DNA of 64,000 nt from Prorocentrum cordatum (Eukaryota; Sar; Dinophyceae; Prorocentrales; Prorocentraceae). The translations under genes and the position numbers were made by a program. Shown here in pieces: positions 32,822 through 43,499 of this stretch. Positions within the stretch are counted from its first letter, which is position 1. Every line of letters begins with the position of its first letter. Below the pieces are notes generated by a model. It searched no databases. It was given only the letters and a program-made list of their open reading frames with translations, and had not been told where the DNA came from. The stretch lies in NCBI GenBank assembly GCA_963575745.1, contig CAUYUJ010005003.1, positions 170,441 to 234,440 of the forward strand. Reading direction: 5' to 3'.

Positions 32822-33346
32822 CAGATATCGTCGGCGAAATCGCCGCCGAAATCGCCGCCGAACTCGCCGCCGAACTCGCCGCCGAAATTGCCGCCGAAAT
32901 TGCCGCCGAAATTGCCGCCGAAATCGCCGCCGAAATCGCCGCCGAAATAATTGCGAACTCCGCCACAATCGCCGCCGAAATTCAGCCGCCAAAATCGCCG
33001 CCGAAATTCAGCCGCCGAAATTGTCATTGCCCTGTCCCAAGCGAAATCACTATTTCTATCAAGCTCGATGACGCCGCGCACAAAGGCATTGAGTCACAGC
33101 CAAGGTCACTTTCGGCCTCTTTTCGGCGGCACAATCAGGAATTTCGGCGGAAATTTCGGCGCCAATTTCGGCGGCAATTTCGGCGGCAATTTCGGCGGCG
33201 ATTTCGGCTGCAATTTCGGTGGCAATTTCGGCCGCAACTTCGGCGGCCCCGTCGACGGCTCTTTCGGCAGCCCTTTCGGCGGCAATTTCTGCGGCCCTTT
33301 CGACTGCTCTTTCGGCGGCCCTTTCGGCGGCGTTGATTTTGCCAAC
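32822..33346. repeat. inverted pair of 12-bp repeat arrays
   Basis: Left array (32,822-33,020) repeats GCCGCCGAAATT/C; right array (33,122-33,346) repeats TTCGGCGGCAAT, its reverse complement. About 100 bp separate them. Either strand could fold back over roughly 200 bp. Confidence 0.92.
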
Positions 33347-33662
33347 TGTCGACCATGGCTGCCGGGAGCTCTGGGCACTCGGAGGCCCCGGCGGGCCCTG
33401 AGAGGGCCCTCGAAGGGCCTCGCCAGAAAGCGTCTGCGAAGTAGCTCATGCCACGCGTGATTGGCACGCAACGTGCAGAGCGAATTCCCCCTCGCAACGT
33501 GCAGATCGAATTCCCCGCGTCATGCATCAGCGCGCTCTACGATAAGCATGGACACCACCGCGCGACAGGGCGCGCCTGCACACCGAAACCATCAAGAATA
33601 GCTCAATCTCGTTTGGAAGGAATTTCGGCGCGCGCCCCTTTTCGTCTCCAAAGGAAGCGCCA

Positions 33663-33892
33663 CTACGAAGGAGGAGGAGGAGGAGACGGAGGAGGAGGAG
33701 GGGGAGGAGGAGGAGGAGGAGGAGACGGAGGAGGAGGAGGGGGGGGAGGAGAAGGAGGAGGAAGGAGGAGGAGGGGAGGAGGAGAGGAGGAGGAGGAGGA
33801 GGAGGAGGGGGGAGGAGGAGGGGAGGAGGAGGAGGAGGAGGAGGAGGAGGAGGAGGAGAGGAGGAGGAGGAGGAGGAGGAGGGTGAGGGTGA
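33663..33892 (+). repeat. GGA microsatellite at the LINE-A 3' end
   Basis: About 230 bp of GGA/GGGA. On the minus strand it is a TCC tail directly after the last LINE-A stop codon. Confidence 0.95.
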
Positions 33893-33954
33893 GGGCAGTA
33901 GGGAACGCGCCAGTCGTGCCGACGAGCCCCACCCGCGGCGCTCGCGCCCCCCGC

Positions 33955-36795
33955 TCAGCGGACGCCGCCCTCGGCGGCCCGCGGAGCGCGAGGCGGGCTC
34001 AGCGCGGCGGCGGCGACCCGCGCCCGCTTGGCTGGCGGACCGCCAGCGGGCGCCCCGCGGGTGGCCGAAGGCGGCCAGCTGCAGGGGCGAGGGCCACGGC
34101 CTGCGGGCGCAGCAGCCGCCGCACGGCGCTGCCGTTTCGCCTCCTGGCCGAACTCGTCCTCCTCGGCGGCGCTGCTGCGGCCGCGAGCGGCGCGCAGGAG
34201 GAAGGCGACCTTGTCGTTGAAGCTTGCCTCCGCAGGAAGTCCACGGGGAGGCGAGGACGGCTTCGCGCCCGCGGCGCTCCTCGCCCCCCCTTCACGCTCT
34301 CCTGCCCCGCAATTTATCACAGGGTGCGGGCAACTGTCTGACCCAGCCGAAGGACCTGGGGGAGCCGCTCCCAGCGGGACTGGCTCCCCCAGGTCTGCCG
34401 CCCCGACGACCGAGTCGCCCAGCGCGTCCTCGATCGCGTCGTCCAGCGCGGACTGGGACTCAACGCAGGTGGCGTCGTCCAGCACCTCGCACCCCAACAC
34501 CGCGTCGGCGAGGTCCTTTGGCGAGAGCCGCTTCGGGATCAGCGGTTCGCACGGAGCTAGGCCGATCTCCCTCGCGGATCGACCCGCAGCACCAGCGCCT
34601 CCACACAACTCATCCCCGATCGCGTCGTCCAGCTCGTGGCGACCCATCTCGTTCAGCGCTCCTTCGATCTCCGAGCCCTGCGCATGGGGACCTGACCCTT
34701 CCAGGACTGCTGCCGCGACCGAGTCGCTCCTCACAACAAACTCCCGCTCGACGTCGGTGGCGTGGGGCCTTGGCGAGAGCCGCTTTGGGATCAGCGGTTC
34801 GCACGAGGTTAGGCCGATCTCCCGCGCGGATCGACCCGCAGCACCCACGCCTCCACGAACAGCCTCACCTCTCACGGCGTCGTCCAGCATGTGGTGGCCC
34901 ACCCCGTCCCGCATGTCATCGGCCTCCGTGTTCATCGCATGTGGGGCGGCTGTCCCCTCTATGACTGTCGCCTCAAAGATTGAGTCGCTCGTCACAACAA
35001 CCTCCTGCTCTGTGTCGACGGCGCGGGGCCTTGGCGAGAGCCGCTCTGGGATCAGCGGTTCGCACGAGGTTAGGCCGATCTCCCTCATGGATCGACCCGC
35101 AGCTCCCACGCCTTGCCGAAGAGCCTCCCCGCCCATGTCGTCCGTCACGTAGTGGTCCACCTCGACTGGCTCGCGGTGGCCTTCCACAACCAGCGCAGGG
35201 GGAACCCGACCTCCTCGTCGCTCTGCGGCCCGAGCAGCAGCTCGTGCAGCACGACGTCGACGAGCCAGTAGCCTCGGGCCAATCACCAGCTCGGCCTCCT
35301 TCCTCGCGAACCTGCGCTGCCCACTGACCTTCGGCCACAGGCCACGCGCCAGCCGCTGGAGGTAGTCGCGACCAGCCCGCGAGGGGCGCCCCAGGCATCT
35401 GGCCCGCAGGCCTAGACCCACCATGCGGCCTGCAGCGGCCACGAAGCACCCGCAACAGACACAGAACCACACGTCCAGGCGCTCATGAAGTCGTAGGAAA
35501 TGGGAAGCATGAGGCCTGCCTCCTCCGATATGCGGGAGGCCCTCCCGCATCATGAGTGTGGAGGGCCCATCGCGTAGCAGCCCTGGACAGCGAGATGCCA
35601 TCCACTGCGATCGCACGGCACGGGAGGCTGAACACCTGCATCTCAAGCAGCTGCCTCGGCTGTCCAGCGCGTGCGACGAGCCGAAGGCCTCGACCATGCT
35701 GGGCGCAGGTGGGGCTTGTCGCCGTCGCCTCGCCCGTCGCGCCGATGGCGTGAACTCGGCCTCGGCGCTCAGCGCGTCCAATGTAGCCCGCAACGGGCGC
35801 CGTCTGACCACCAGCGCCATCTGCTCAGCCTGGAGCACTCGCCCTCTCTCGGTGGCAGGGAGACGGGCCAGCTCAGCGGCCTCACCTGCAAGGACGTTGG
35901 CGACCGCATTGCCCATGATCAGCCAGGGCGGGAGGCCCCGCCGCGCGGCCTCGTCCATGTCCAGGTGCGAGTTCACGTGCTCCACTACGAACTCCGGCCT
36001 GTCTCTCGCCAAGAAGAGCTGGCCCAACAGGGCCCACATGTCACAGTCAGCACCCTGCGGCCGCTGATCACGTCGGCTCCACCAGCCCATGCAGACAGCC
36101 AGATCGGAGATGTAGACCGTCGGCCCCAGGGAGCCCTGCGCCGCAAGCACCAGCGCCCGTAGCTCCCCGCGGTGCACGGTCTGCACGGGGCCGCTGAGGC
36201 TGCCCCAGGCGGCCTTCTCCAGCGTGCCGCTGGGCAGGTGGATCTTGGCCACGGCGAGCCCGACTCGCCGAAGATGAGGCACCTGCCCTTCACGTCCCCC
36301 GCTGGCGTCGCCGAAAAGGACGAGGGGGTCGAGCTCGGAGCCATGACCAAGCTCACCAGGGGCAACGCCGTCAGCACGATGACCCTGCAGGAAGATCCAC
36401 GAGTCGCCATCGGGTGGGGCACTGACCTCCGTCCATCTGGCAGGGAGGATGCCCCTGAGCCAGAAGGCGGCGTGCGCCTCATGGTCGGTGGCCGCTCGGC
36501 CGCTGAACCCGTCGCTGTCGTCATATGCTTTGCTGCCTGTATTGCGCGGGCAGCTCCAGTATCTGTGGTAGGCAGTCTCCTCATCCTCTCCACACCGCGG
36601 GCACGACAGGAGCTCGGCGTCGCCGAACACCTCCCTCTTTCTGGCTCTCGGCCACGCGCCTCCGACGGCGATGGTGGCGAGCAGCTCTTCAAGCGCAGGC
36701 CCTCCTGGGAGCCGCCTGAGCCTTTGAAGGAGACTCCGCAGGGAACGCAAGTCAGCTCCTCCCTCCAAGCCAGATGACCTGCCGCGCGCTGCCAC
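33955..36795 (-). CDS. LINE-A CCHC zinc knuckle and RNase H
   Basis: 946 codons in a different frame from the upstream RT; coding appears to switch frames near 36,770-36,790. C65/C68/H77/C82 form a CCHC (CPRCGEDEETAYHRYWSCP). RNase H follows: D163 in LFGDASGG, E211 in HRGELRAL, D231 in YISDLAVC, H273/H277 in EHVNSHLD. The usual final ADxLA reads ANVLA, so the fourth acidic residue is Asn (N300). A Cys-rich patch (CLRCRC, then CVCCGC) follows, then a ~400-residue tail with three repeats of an REIGLTSCEPLIPKRLSP-type block. RNase H removes RNA from the cDNA hybrid. The Asn and the frameshift argue that this copy is inactive. Confidence 0.8.
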   Translation of the reverse strand: MAARGRSSGLEGGADLRSLRSLLQRLRRLPGGPALEELLATIAVGGAWPRARKREVFGDAELLSCPRCGEDEETAYHRYWSCPRNTGSKAYDDSDGFSGRAATDHEAHAAFWLRGILPARWTEVSAPPDGDSWIFLQGHRADGVAPGELGHGSELDPLVLFGDASGGREGQVPHLRRVGLAVAKIHLPSGTLEKAAWGSLSGPVQTVHRGELRALVLAAQGSLGPTVYISDLAVCMGWWSRRDQRPQGADCDMWALLGQLFLARDRPEFVVEHVNSHLDMDEAARRGLPPWLIMGNAVANVLAGEAAELARLPATERGRVLQAEQMALVVRRRPLRATLDALSAEAEFTPSARRARRRRQAPPAPSMVEAFGSSHALDSRGSCLRCRCSASRAVRSQWMASRCPGLLRDGPSTLMMREGLPHIGGGRPHASHFLRLHERLDVWFCVCCGCFVAAAGRMVGLGLRARCLGRPSRAGRDYLQRLARGLWPKVSGQRRFARKEAELVIGPRLLARRRRAARAAARAAERRGGRVPPALVVEGHREPVEVDHYVTDDMGGEALRQGVGAAGRSMREIGLTSCEPLIPERLSPRPRAVDTEQEVVVTSDSIFEATVIEGTAAPHAMNTEADDMRDGVGHHMLDDAVRGEAVRGGVGAAGRSAREIGLTSCEPLIPKRLSPRPHATDVEREFVVRSDSVAAAVLEGSGPHAQGSEIEGALNEMGRHELDDAIGDELCGGAGAAGRSAREIGLAPCEPLIPKRLSPKDLADAVLGCEVLDDATCVESQSALDDAIEDALGDSVVGAADLGEPVPLGAAPPGPSAGSDSCPHPVINCGAGEREGGARSAAGAKPSSPPRGLPAEASFNDKVAFLLRAARGRSSAAEEDEFGQEAKRQRRAAAAAPAGRGPRPCSWPPSATRGAPAGGPPAKRARVAAAALSPPRAPRAAEGGVR
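34450..35130 (-). repeat. ~255-bp in-frame repeats in the LINE-A tail
   Basis: CGCTTTGGGATCAGCGGTTC or a variant starts at about 34,529, 34,780 and 35,041. Each copy encodes GAAGRSxREIGL and CEPLIPxRLSP. The reading frame is kept in all three. Confidence 0.85.
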
Positions 36796-39700
36796 AGGTC
36801 CTCCTGGACAGAGGCGCCGAAGGCGTCAAGGATGGCCTGGCAGGAGCCCTCGGAGATGCTGACCGCGTCGGGAAAAGCCCACCTTTCACGAGAACCATCC
36901 TGAAGGTGTCGCTCCCAACCACGAGGGCCCACAGGGCACCAGCCGTACTGCAACAGCATAGCCTGCAGGGCGGAGATGGGGCCACGCACCAGCCTCGACC
37001 TCTCCTCGGGAGGGGCTTCGCGTAGCTTGGTATGGATGGGGATCCAGGCGCGCTCAACCCGCTGGCGTACCTCCTGGCTGCCTCTCCACACCTCGAACCA
37101 GTTCTTGAGGAGCGCCCGAGGGAGGCGCCGTGCAGGGTCAAGGGCTCCCGCGCGGAGAGCCAGCTGCGTGGTGAGGCACCTCCCACGCTTGACGGCGCCA
37201 GTGACTGACGCTAGCCGCCTTCGCAGCTCTGCCAGCCTGCTGCCGAAGGCGCCGAAGATCTCGAGGCCGTAGGTCGCTGCCGTCTGGAGTCCGACCTTCT
37301 CGACGAACCCACACTTCAGGTACTGCCTTGACGCCTTGGCCATGCCCCGGAGCCGCTTGCTCGCCTGCCTCGTCTTGCCGAAGCGCTTCAAGATCGTGGA
37401 GCGCACTGGCCGTCTGCCCGCCGCGAGGTCGACTCCCAGGCACGTGCCGAAGGAGGAAGCCTGGACGGTGAACCCGTGCTGCTTGACAATATTGGCGACC
37501 CTGCGGGCGTCCTCCAGCTGCGAGCACACCGCAACACTCTTGGGGGAGAGCGCAAAGCCCTCCTGCTGCATGCCCTGCCCGAAGTCGCGGATTCCCTGCG
37601 AGACGGCAGCGACCACAGCGGGACGAGAACCCACCGCGGAGAGGGAGAGGTCATCCACCCAGACCCGCGACGGCAAGAGCTGAGGCATCCCCTGCGGGGC
37701 CCCCGTGGCGAGCCGCTCCATGGTGAAGTACGTCATGCACCTGCCGAAGCGCGTGCCCGACCGCACTCCCTGGACGACCGACTGTGAGGGGATCACGAGC
37801 CGCGAGGCCAAGCCGTCCTGCAGCAGGACGCGCCCCGCCACGCACTGCTGCAGCTCCAGGGCCAGGACAGCGGGCGGGAAGCCGCACCGAAGAGCGGCCC
37901 GAGCCAGCCCCGTCCACGGCATGCTGTCATAGAACTTCTGAATGTCCACCAAGCCGTGCGCGTAGGAGACGCCCATGGCCGCGTAGGATTCCTCGCGCAC
38001 GGCCCTGGCGAAGGCCTCCCGCAGCGAGGAGTTGCCAGCCACTGCCGCATCCCACGCTGGGGCCGCGCGGCGCGACCACTCCCGCATGGCGTCCTCCCTG
38101 ACCATGCTCCAGCAGCGCGTGGCCATGCTGAGGACGCCGATGATGCGCTCGCCCCCGCCCTTCTTCTCCAGGACATGGCCGAGCACGAGAAGGAGCTGCT
38201 CTGGCCACGTGGCCGCTCTCTCAGCGGCGGTGTAGAGGCCCGCCAGCTCCTGCAGCGCCGCGTCAGGCAGCCTGGCCAGGCCGCCCACCGTGAGTTGGTC
38301 GATGCCCTTGCCCGTCTTGGGCCGCATGCGCATGAGGGCCCGACGGATGTCGGCCACCGTGATGGGCTCCATCTCCTCGTGCTGCACCAGCTCGCGGAGC
38401 TCCCCGAAGAGCGCCTGCAGGTCGCTGGGGTCGTAGGGACGCGGAGCCCACAACCCACTCCACGCATCAGCCTTGGCGTCGAGGATGTCACGCGGGTGCA
38501 CGAGAATGCGGCTGCCGACCAGCACCTCATCTGCTGTCGGCTGTCGCTCTCTCAACGAGCGAAACACCAGAGGGGTGGCCTCCTCGGCGCTAATCCACTG
38601 ACGGGACTCACGCAGGGAAGCCTGGACAGCGAGCCTCCGAGCACGCACTGCCGCCTCCTGGGCCGCCTCCTCCAGCGCTGTCAGGTCCTCATGAAAGATG
38701 GTGTGCACGTCCTCCAGGCTAGCGACCAGGGCGCTGAACCTGGGAGACCTTCCAGCGCGAGGAGGGGAGGCTCGTTGACCTCCATATGCGGCATGCTGCC
38801 GCCGAGGTTGCCCGAAGGGGCGTCCTCCGCTCCTGAGCCGATGATAGCATGTCTTGGCCTGTGCGGGGGCATGCTGACTCAGCCCGCGCCCTGCTGCACG
38901 CAGGAGCAACCTGTCCTCGACTGCCTTCTTGCTGCGCCGACGGAGCTTGCCCAGCCGACCGAAGAGCGCTGCAACTGAGGCCCACCACCTCGCTGCTGCC
39001 CCGCGCAGGGGCTCCTTCCACGCCGTGGAGCTTGTGCCCTGCGTGGCGGGGGCGTCCACCAGCTGAGCCCTCTTGCTGCGCGAGACGCTGCCTGCAAACC
39101 GCTGGCCATGTTGGCGGCAGATGGCACGCTCCACGTGGGCTGCCCACTCGGCGTACTGAGCGCTGAGCTGCATCAGGCGGGGGCCGCCGACCAGAAGGGC
39201 TGCCGCCCCATCCTTCCCCAGAGGCTCGGGGACGGCCTCACGGGGGCCAGCGGCCGTGCCGAGCCAGACCGCGTCCTCCAGCTGCCACTGGCACTGCTCC
39301 CCGCTGCCGTCGCGAACATGGGGCAGTGGGGCGCGGGGTGTGGCCGTCCTCCTCCTCCCCCCCCCCCCCCCTCGCTCCTCCATAGGGCGCAGGGAGTGGA
39401 CGTCCTCCCTCCTCTCCTGGCGACGGCTGCGGGGAGGCAGGGCGGCTGCGCCCACAGGGGGCCCCTCGGGCGGGCCGCTCTCGATGTCCCCAAACTGCTC
39501 TGCGTCGAGGTCCTCGAAGGGGTCGACGTCCATGTCGCCGAGCCTTGCCGAAACGCGGCCTGCGGGGGCCGCGGCGGGGGCCTGGTCGAACTCGAGAGCC
39601 TCCCAGCCGTCGCCCTCACTGCACTCGTCGGAGGTGTCCGAGCCCGCTGAGCCCGTGCCAGTGGACGCCTCCTCTAACATTCTGGCCTGCACGTGGATGC

Positions 39701-40607
39701 CGTAGAGCTGCTCGTGCAGGTCCAGCTCCTTCTCCTTGGTGAGGGCGCGGCGGTCTGCGTCAGCTCCTGACCGACCTCTCCGCGTGCTGGCCCTTTCCTT
39801 CCTCGGGCGTGAGGCCTGCGGCAAGCTCTTGGCGAGCGCCAAACGACGGCCCTGAAGCACCTCATGGTCTGCCCGAAGCTCCACCACGAGGCCGCAGTGG
39901 GTCTTCCAGGGCACAGCCGCTGTGGCCCACATGCCCGCCAGCAACGGTGCGCACGAGGCTGAGCACAGTCCGTAATCGATGTGTGAGCCCTCCTTGCCTG
40001 CGTCGCAGGTGGTGGCTACCTTAGCCTGCACAACTTGGGCTCCGACTCGCTGTAGGAAGCCTGCCCCTCTCAAGGTCTCACTCGGCATGTTGAAGTCGCC
40101 GATGACCAGCCACGGGATGCGCATGGCCTGGAGAAGCCCACCCAACTTGGCGAAGCGTCGAACGTTGCTTCCTCTCCAGCCCGTGCCACTCACGCCGTAT
40201 AATGTCACCACCACCAGCGAGCCCCTGCCCTTGAGGTGCAGCACACTGGCCTGGAAACCGTCGGCGGCAGTGGCACCAGGCGCAGCAATACCCACGTCCG
40301 TGCTGCCCTCGAGCGTATGCGTGAACTGACCGCGCTTGCACGCCAACCACTCGCCGCCTTCACACCCTGCGACAGTGGAACCTTCCAAGAGGCCCTTCCT
40401 GGAGGGCTTCGCATGATTGGCCAAGATCTTAAGGTCGAGCTTCTTGGCTGCGACACGCCACTTCTCAAAGTGGCTCCCCTGCACGCGTGTCTCGGCGAAA
40501 CAGAAAGCGTTGAACCGCTCGATCGACTCCTCCACGAATCCCCAAGCCAGTGGCCCCATCTCCGTGACATTCGCAAAGAATAAGCGATGGCCCCCACTGC
40601 CGACCAA
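36780..40607 (-). CDS. LINE-A APE endonuclease and reverse transcriptase
   Basis: Open from the ATG at 40,607. The APE domain spans about residues 1-245: E39 in FAETR, D171/N173 in VIGDFNMP, D211 in SHIDYGL and H237 in KTHCGL are the expected catalytic set. A long variable linker with a GGA-derived Gly/Arg stretch follows. RT begins near residue 740 (IRRALMRMRPKTGKGIDQL), with motif A LVDIQKFYDSM near residue 886, QGVRSGTRFG as motif B and VWVDDLSL (VDD in place of YxDD) near 983. APE nicks target DNA and RT copies the RNA from the nick. The frame stays open to 35,985, but homology moves to the RNase H frame near 36,780. Confidence 0.85.
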
Positions 40608-40691
40608 ATGGGAGTCGATCTCCTCAACACCACCCTCGAGACTCGTGCTGGCGCGGGCCGAGCCAGCATGGGCTGGGCCCGCGGCCTCCCG

Positions 40692-41045
40692 TCAAGCTGA
40701 GGCTGCGGGGGCCCCGCTGACCGCTGGGGCTCCTGGCTCGGCTGCGGGTGCTTCGGGAAGGCCTGCCTCGGCGATCTGGGCCCCGCCCTCGGCGCTGGGC
40801 TGCGCCGCTGCCGCCCCGCCAGCGGCAGCCGTCCTGGCGGCCCTAGCGGCAGAGAGCTTGGCGGCGCTGATCTGCTTGGCGGCCAGCTCGATGGAGGCCG
40901 CCCCCTTCTCTGCGGCGCCGCCTGCAGAGCCGCCCACGACCACTGCCTTGCCGCCGAGGACCGCGTCGCTTATCACGGCGTCGCCCTCGTCGATCTCGCT
41001 GACGCGGTCGGGCGAGTTTGAGCCCTTCCGCTTGCGCAGTGACAT
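40692..41045 (-). CDS. LINE-A short 5' ORF
   Basis: 118 codons including the stop, from ATG at 41,045, starting MSLRKRKGSNSPDRVSEIDE and continuing into Ala-rich helix. It is in the same frame as the APE-RT ORF, separated only by the TGA at 40,694-40,692 and 84 nt that lack another stop. So it is either a short ORF1-like protein or the true N-terminus cut by one nonsense change. Confidence 0.5.
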   Translation of the reverse strand: MSLRKRKGSNSPDRVSEIDEGDAVISDAVLGGKAVVVGGSAGGAAEKGAASIELAAKQISAAKLSAARAARTAAAGGAAAAQPSAEGGAQIAEAGLPEAPAAEPGAPAVSGAPAASA

Positions 41046-41096
41046 CTTCTGAGCCCGACGGCCAGGCCACCCAGGCGAGGTCGCCCAGGATCTCCA

Positions 41097-41286
41097 GGAG
41101 GAGGAGGAGGAGGAGGGGGAGGAGGAGGAGGAGGAGGAGTAGGAGGGGGAGGAGGAGGAGGAGGAAGGGGGACGGAGGAAGATGACGAGGAAGAGCGGGA
41201 GGAGGCGAGCGAAGAAGAGGGGGGGGGGGGAGGGGGAGGAGGAGGGGGAGGAGGTGGAGGAGGAGGGGAGGAGGAGGAGGAAAAGG
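41097..41286 (+). repeat. GGA microsatellite
   Basis: GGA/GGGA tract at the 5' side of LINE-A, mirroring the one at its 3' end. Confidence 0.95.
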
Positions 41287-41678
41287 AAAACCGTAGCCAT
41301 TTTGGCTCAAGTACGAAACCGTGCCCTGCGGCTTCGCGCTTGTCTGCAGCCGAGGGGCTGACTCGAGGCGAGCTGCCCCCCGGCATCTGCAGGCCTCTCT
41401 CGCGCGATCCCCGCGACGAGCCCCTGCGCGGTCGCGGGTTCCAGGCAGGTCTCTTCCATCCCGCGTGCCTCGCTGGCAATGCAGCTGCGGCGTTCAGAAT
41501 GCCGCCGCCCTGGGATGATGCAAAAGTTGTGGGAAGCACTGGCGACAGTCGTGGCGCGGTCGCAGTCCGAGACGTGCTCAGCCCCCATCGTCGCCCAGTG
41601 CCCCCTCGAGGTCGACGCGAGAAGACTGCTGCAACATGGGCAACTACGACCTGATCTCAAGCAAATCCCCCGCCATAT

Positions 41679-42737
41679 GTGAGAGTGGCAACGCCGTCGG
41701 AGTCCGCGTTGTCGGGCCATTTCAAGCCACTTCTCCCCGGTGCCCCGGGGGACACTCGCAATCCAAGTTTGATAGACCTGAGAGCGCGAACCGCGATGCT
41801 GGAGACGCAGCGCAAGCTGCTATGGGCTCAGGACATGGACGCGTCGGAGTGTGCTCATCAGCTCTCAGTGACAAGAGGATGCCTGATCGCCCATCTTCCC
41901 TTCGAGACGCAGTTGGCCACTGTCGACGGCGGCGTCGAGCGCGCGAAGCAGCGTGCCGAGATCGCTCAGAACTCGTGGGAGTCAAAACAAAAGAGGCGGA
42001 CGCGCCCAAGATCAATTACGACAGATTACTCGATCAAACAAAAGCTCTCAAGACTCAAGAGGACGCGCTCGGAGCTGATGGAGGCCATCGAGGACGAGAA
42101 CGCAGCCGAACGGGAGGGCAATTCTACCGACATGGAGGCAGCGTTCGACCACTACGGAGAGACGCCGAGCAGGGGCCAGGCGGGGGTGTCGACGCCGTTG
42201 CCCAAGGCCGCGGCTGCGGTGTCGGCGGGGGAGGCCTCGGCAAAGAAGCAGCCGCCACCGCCCCCGCCGCCCGCGGCGTCTGCAGCGCCCATGGGCGACC
42301 CTCCGCCGCCGCGCCCCACGCCGCCCCCGCCATGGCCTGCGCCTCCGACGCCACCAAGGATTGCACAGGGAGATAGCATGTCACGGATAGCCACAAGGTC
42401 GCCCAATGTTCAAGCCGAAGTTCAGACGGAGCTGGCGCCAGTACAAAAGGAGATGCAGACAATGGCTTTCTGTATGCAGCAAATAATGGAACACTTCAAG
42501 GGGGCGCAGTCGTGCCCAATCAGCCCGCCACCGCCGTCATCGGTCAAGACAGCGTCTATCGCACCCACGAAGGTCGCAGACTCAGATGGCAGGTCGGCCG
42601 CCGGCATGATATCGCTTTCTGTTGGCAGGGCAAGGTCGCGCAGCGGGGGTCGGCTCAGCGCGCGCGGGCGCACCGCGGAAGCCACGTCCTGCAGCCCGCG
42701 CACATCGAGGTCGAGAGCACCACCTATGTCGTCATAG
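41679..42737 (+). CDS. possible ORF1-like protein of LINE-B
   Basis: 352 codons from ATG. The first half is charged with heptad-like spacing (LRARTAMLETQRKLLW, SIKQKLSRLKRTRSELMEAI), the middle is proline-rich (a PPPPPPPAAS run), and the C-terminal half has VQAEVQTELAPVQKEMQTM. Coiled coil plus proline-rich linker suits an ORF1 RNA-binding protein, but there is no diagnostic motif. It lies directly upstream of LINE-B in the same orientation. It could be a host gene fragment instead. Confidence 0.45.
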   Translation: MRVATPSESALSGHFKPLLPGAPGDTRNPSLIDLRARTAMLETQRKLLWAQDMDASECAHQLSVTRGCLIAHLPFETQLATVDGGVERAKQRAEIAQNSWESKQKRRTRPRSITTDYSIKQKLSRLKRTRSELMEAIEDENAAEREGNSTDMEAAFDHYGETPSRGQAGVSTPLPKAAAAVSAGEASAKKQPPPPPPPAASAAPMGDPPPPRPTPPPPWPAPPTPPRIAQGDSMSRIATRSPNVQAEVQTELAPVQKEMQTMAFCMQQIMEHFKGAQSCPISPPPPSSVKTASIAPTKVADSDGRSAAGMISLSVGRARSRSGGRLSARGRTAEATSCSPRTSRSRAPPMSS

Positions 42738-43394
42738 GAGTATATTCAAGCCATGGCACAATCAGGCCTGAACACAGCCTCGCAGGAAGACGATACCGTT
42801 TGATCAGTGATACGTCTACCCCTTCTTCGGCAGCGGGCTGGTGCTGGACACCGTGGCCCGCTGACGTTCTACTACCTCGGCGGCGTCTGCTACGGGGGCG
42901 TCTTCTTGGTCGGGTACCTCAGCGAATGCAGCAACTACAGCGAGCTGCGGAAGGCACGAGGCCGACCCAGCAGGTGGGTCACAGGTCAGGTGGCCCAAGG
43001 TTTTGCACCGCATGCGAGACCGAATGCTCTGACAACCATTGCTTTGCACGTTGTCCTGGGGCCCCTGGGAGTGGCCCCATCCCCCCCTCTGGCCTCGCCT
43101 GCCTCCCCATCGCCCAGGCCTCTGGCCCTCAGGGGGTCCCACTTTTAGATTTGATGAGGGCGCAGGAGGCACGGGTCCAGTCCGCAGTGCCGAAGGTGTT
43201 TGCGAGGTGTCCAGCTCAAAGGGCTGCCCTGGGATCGTTGGGGGTGCCCGTGCCGTCGGCCCTCCTCCGTTTGGGTCTCCGCCCCCTCTCCTCCCTGAGG
43301 GGCTCCCAAGTGATCCGGATTTGATTTCTGACCGCTTGCCTTATCCGGATTGGCTGAAGGATGCCATGCGGTGCGATATTCAGCTACCACGATA
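42738..43394 (+). other. frame-broken stretch, possible Cys motif
   Basis: Short open pieces only. One reads FCTACETECSDNHCFARCPG (C-x2-C-x3-C-x4-C-x3-C), the sort of Cys-rich strip seen ahead of nuclease domains in dinoflagellate LINEs. Confidence 0.35.
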
Positions 43395-43499
43395 AATTTT
43401 GGAAGGTCTCATCCTGTCTGGTGGTTTCAAGCTATCAGGAGACGTGGGCGATCGTGGAGATATCCACCCAGTGGCGCCCACGGCTTCGGATCTTCTGCC

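Larger units (their letters stand above)
33893..41045 (-). mobile_element. LINE-A: near full-length LINE retrotransposon
   Basis: Minus-strand element: a 118-codon ORF, an in-frame TGA, a 1,270-codon APE-RT region, one frameshift, then 940 codons with CCHC and RNase H. It ends just before a TCC tract. This is the best preserved retroelement of the window and belongs with LINEs that carry both APE and RNase H (I-like). No flanking target-site duplication was identified. Confidence 0.85.

Noticed and set aside
32710-33460. Proteins made of AAEI or FGGN repeats
   Set aside because: They follow from the 12-bp arrays; both orientations are open and no start or flank supports a gene.
34028-35152. 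374-codon plus-strand ORF
   Set aside because: Antisense to the LINE-A RNase H tail and mirrors its three repeats.
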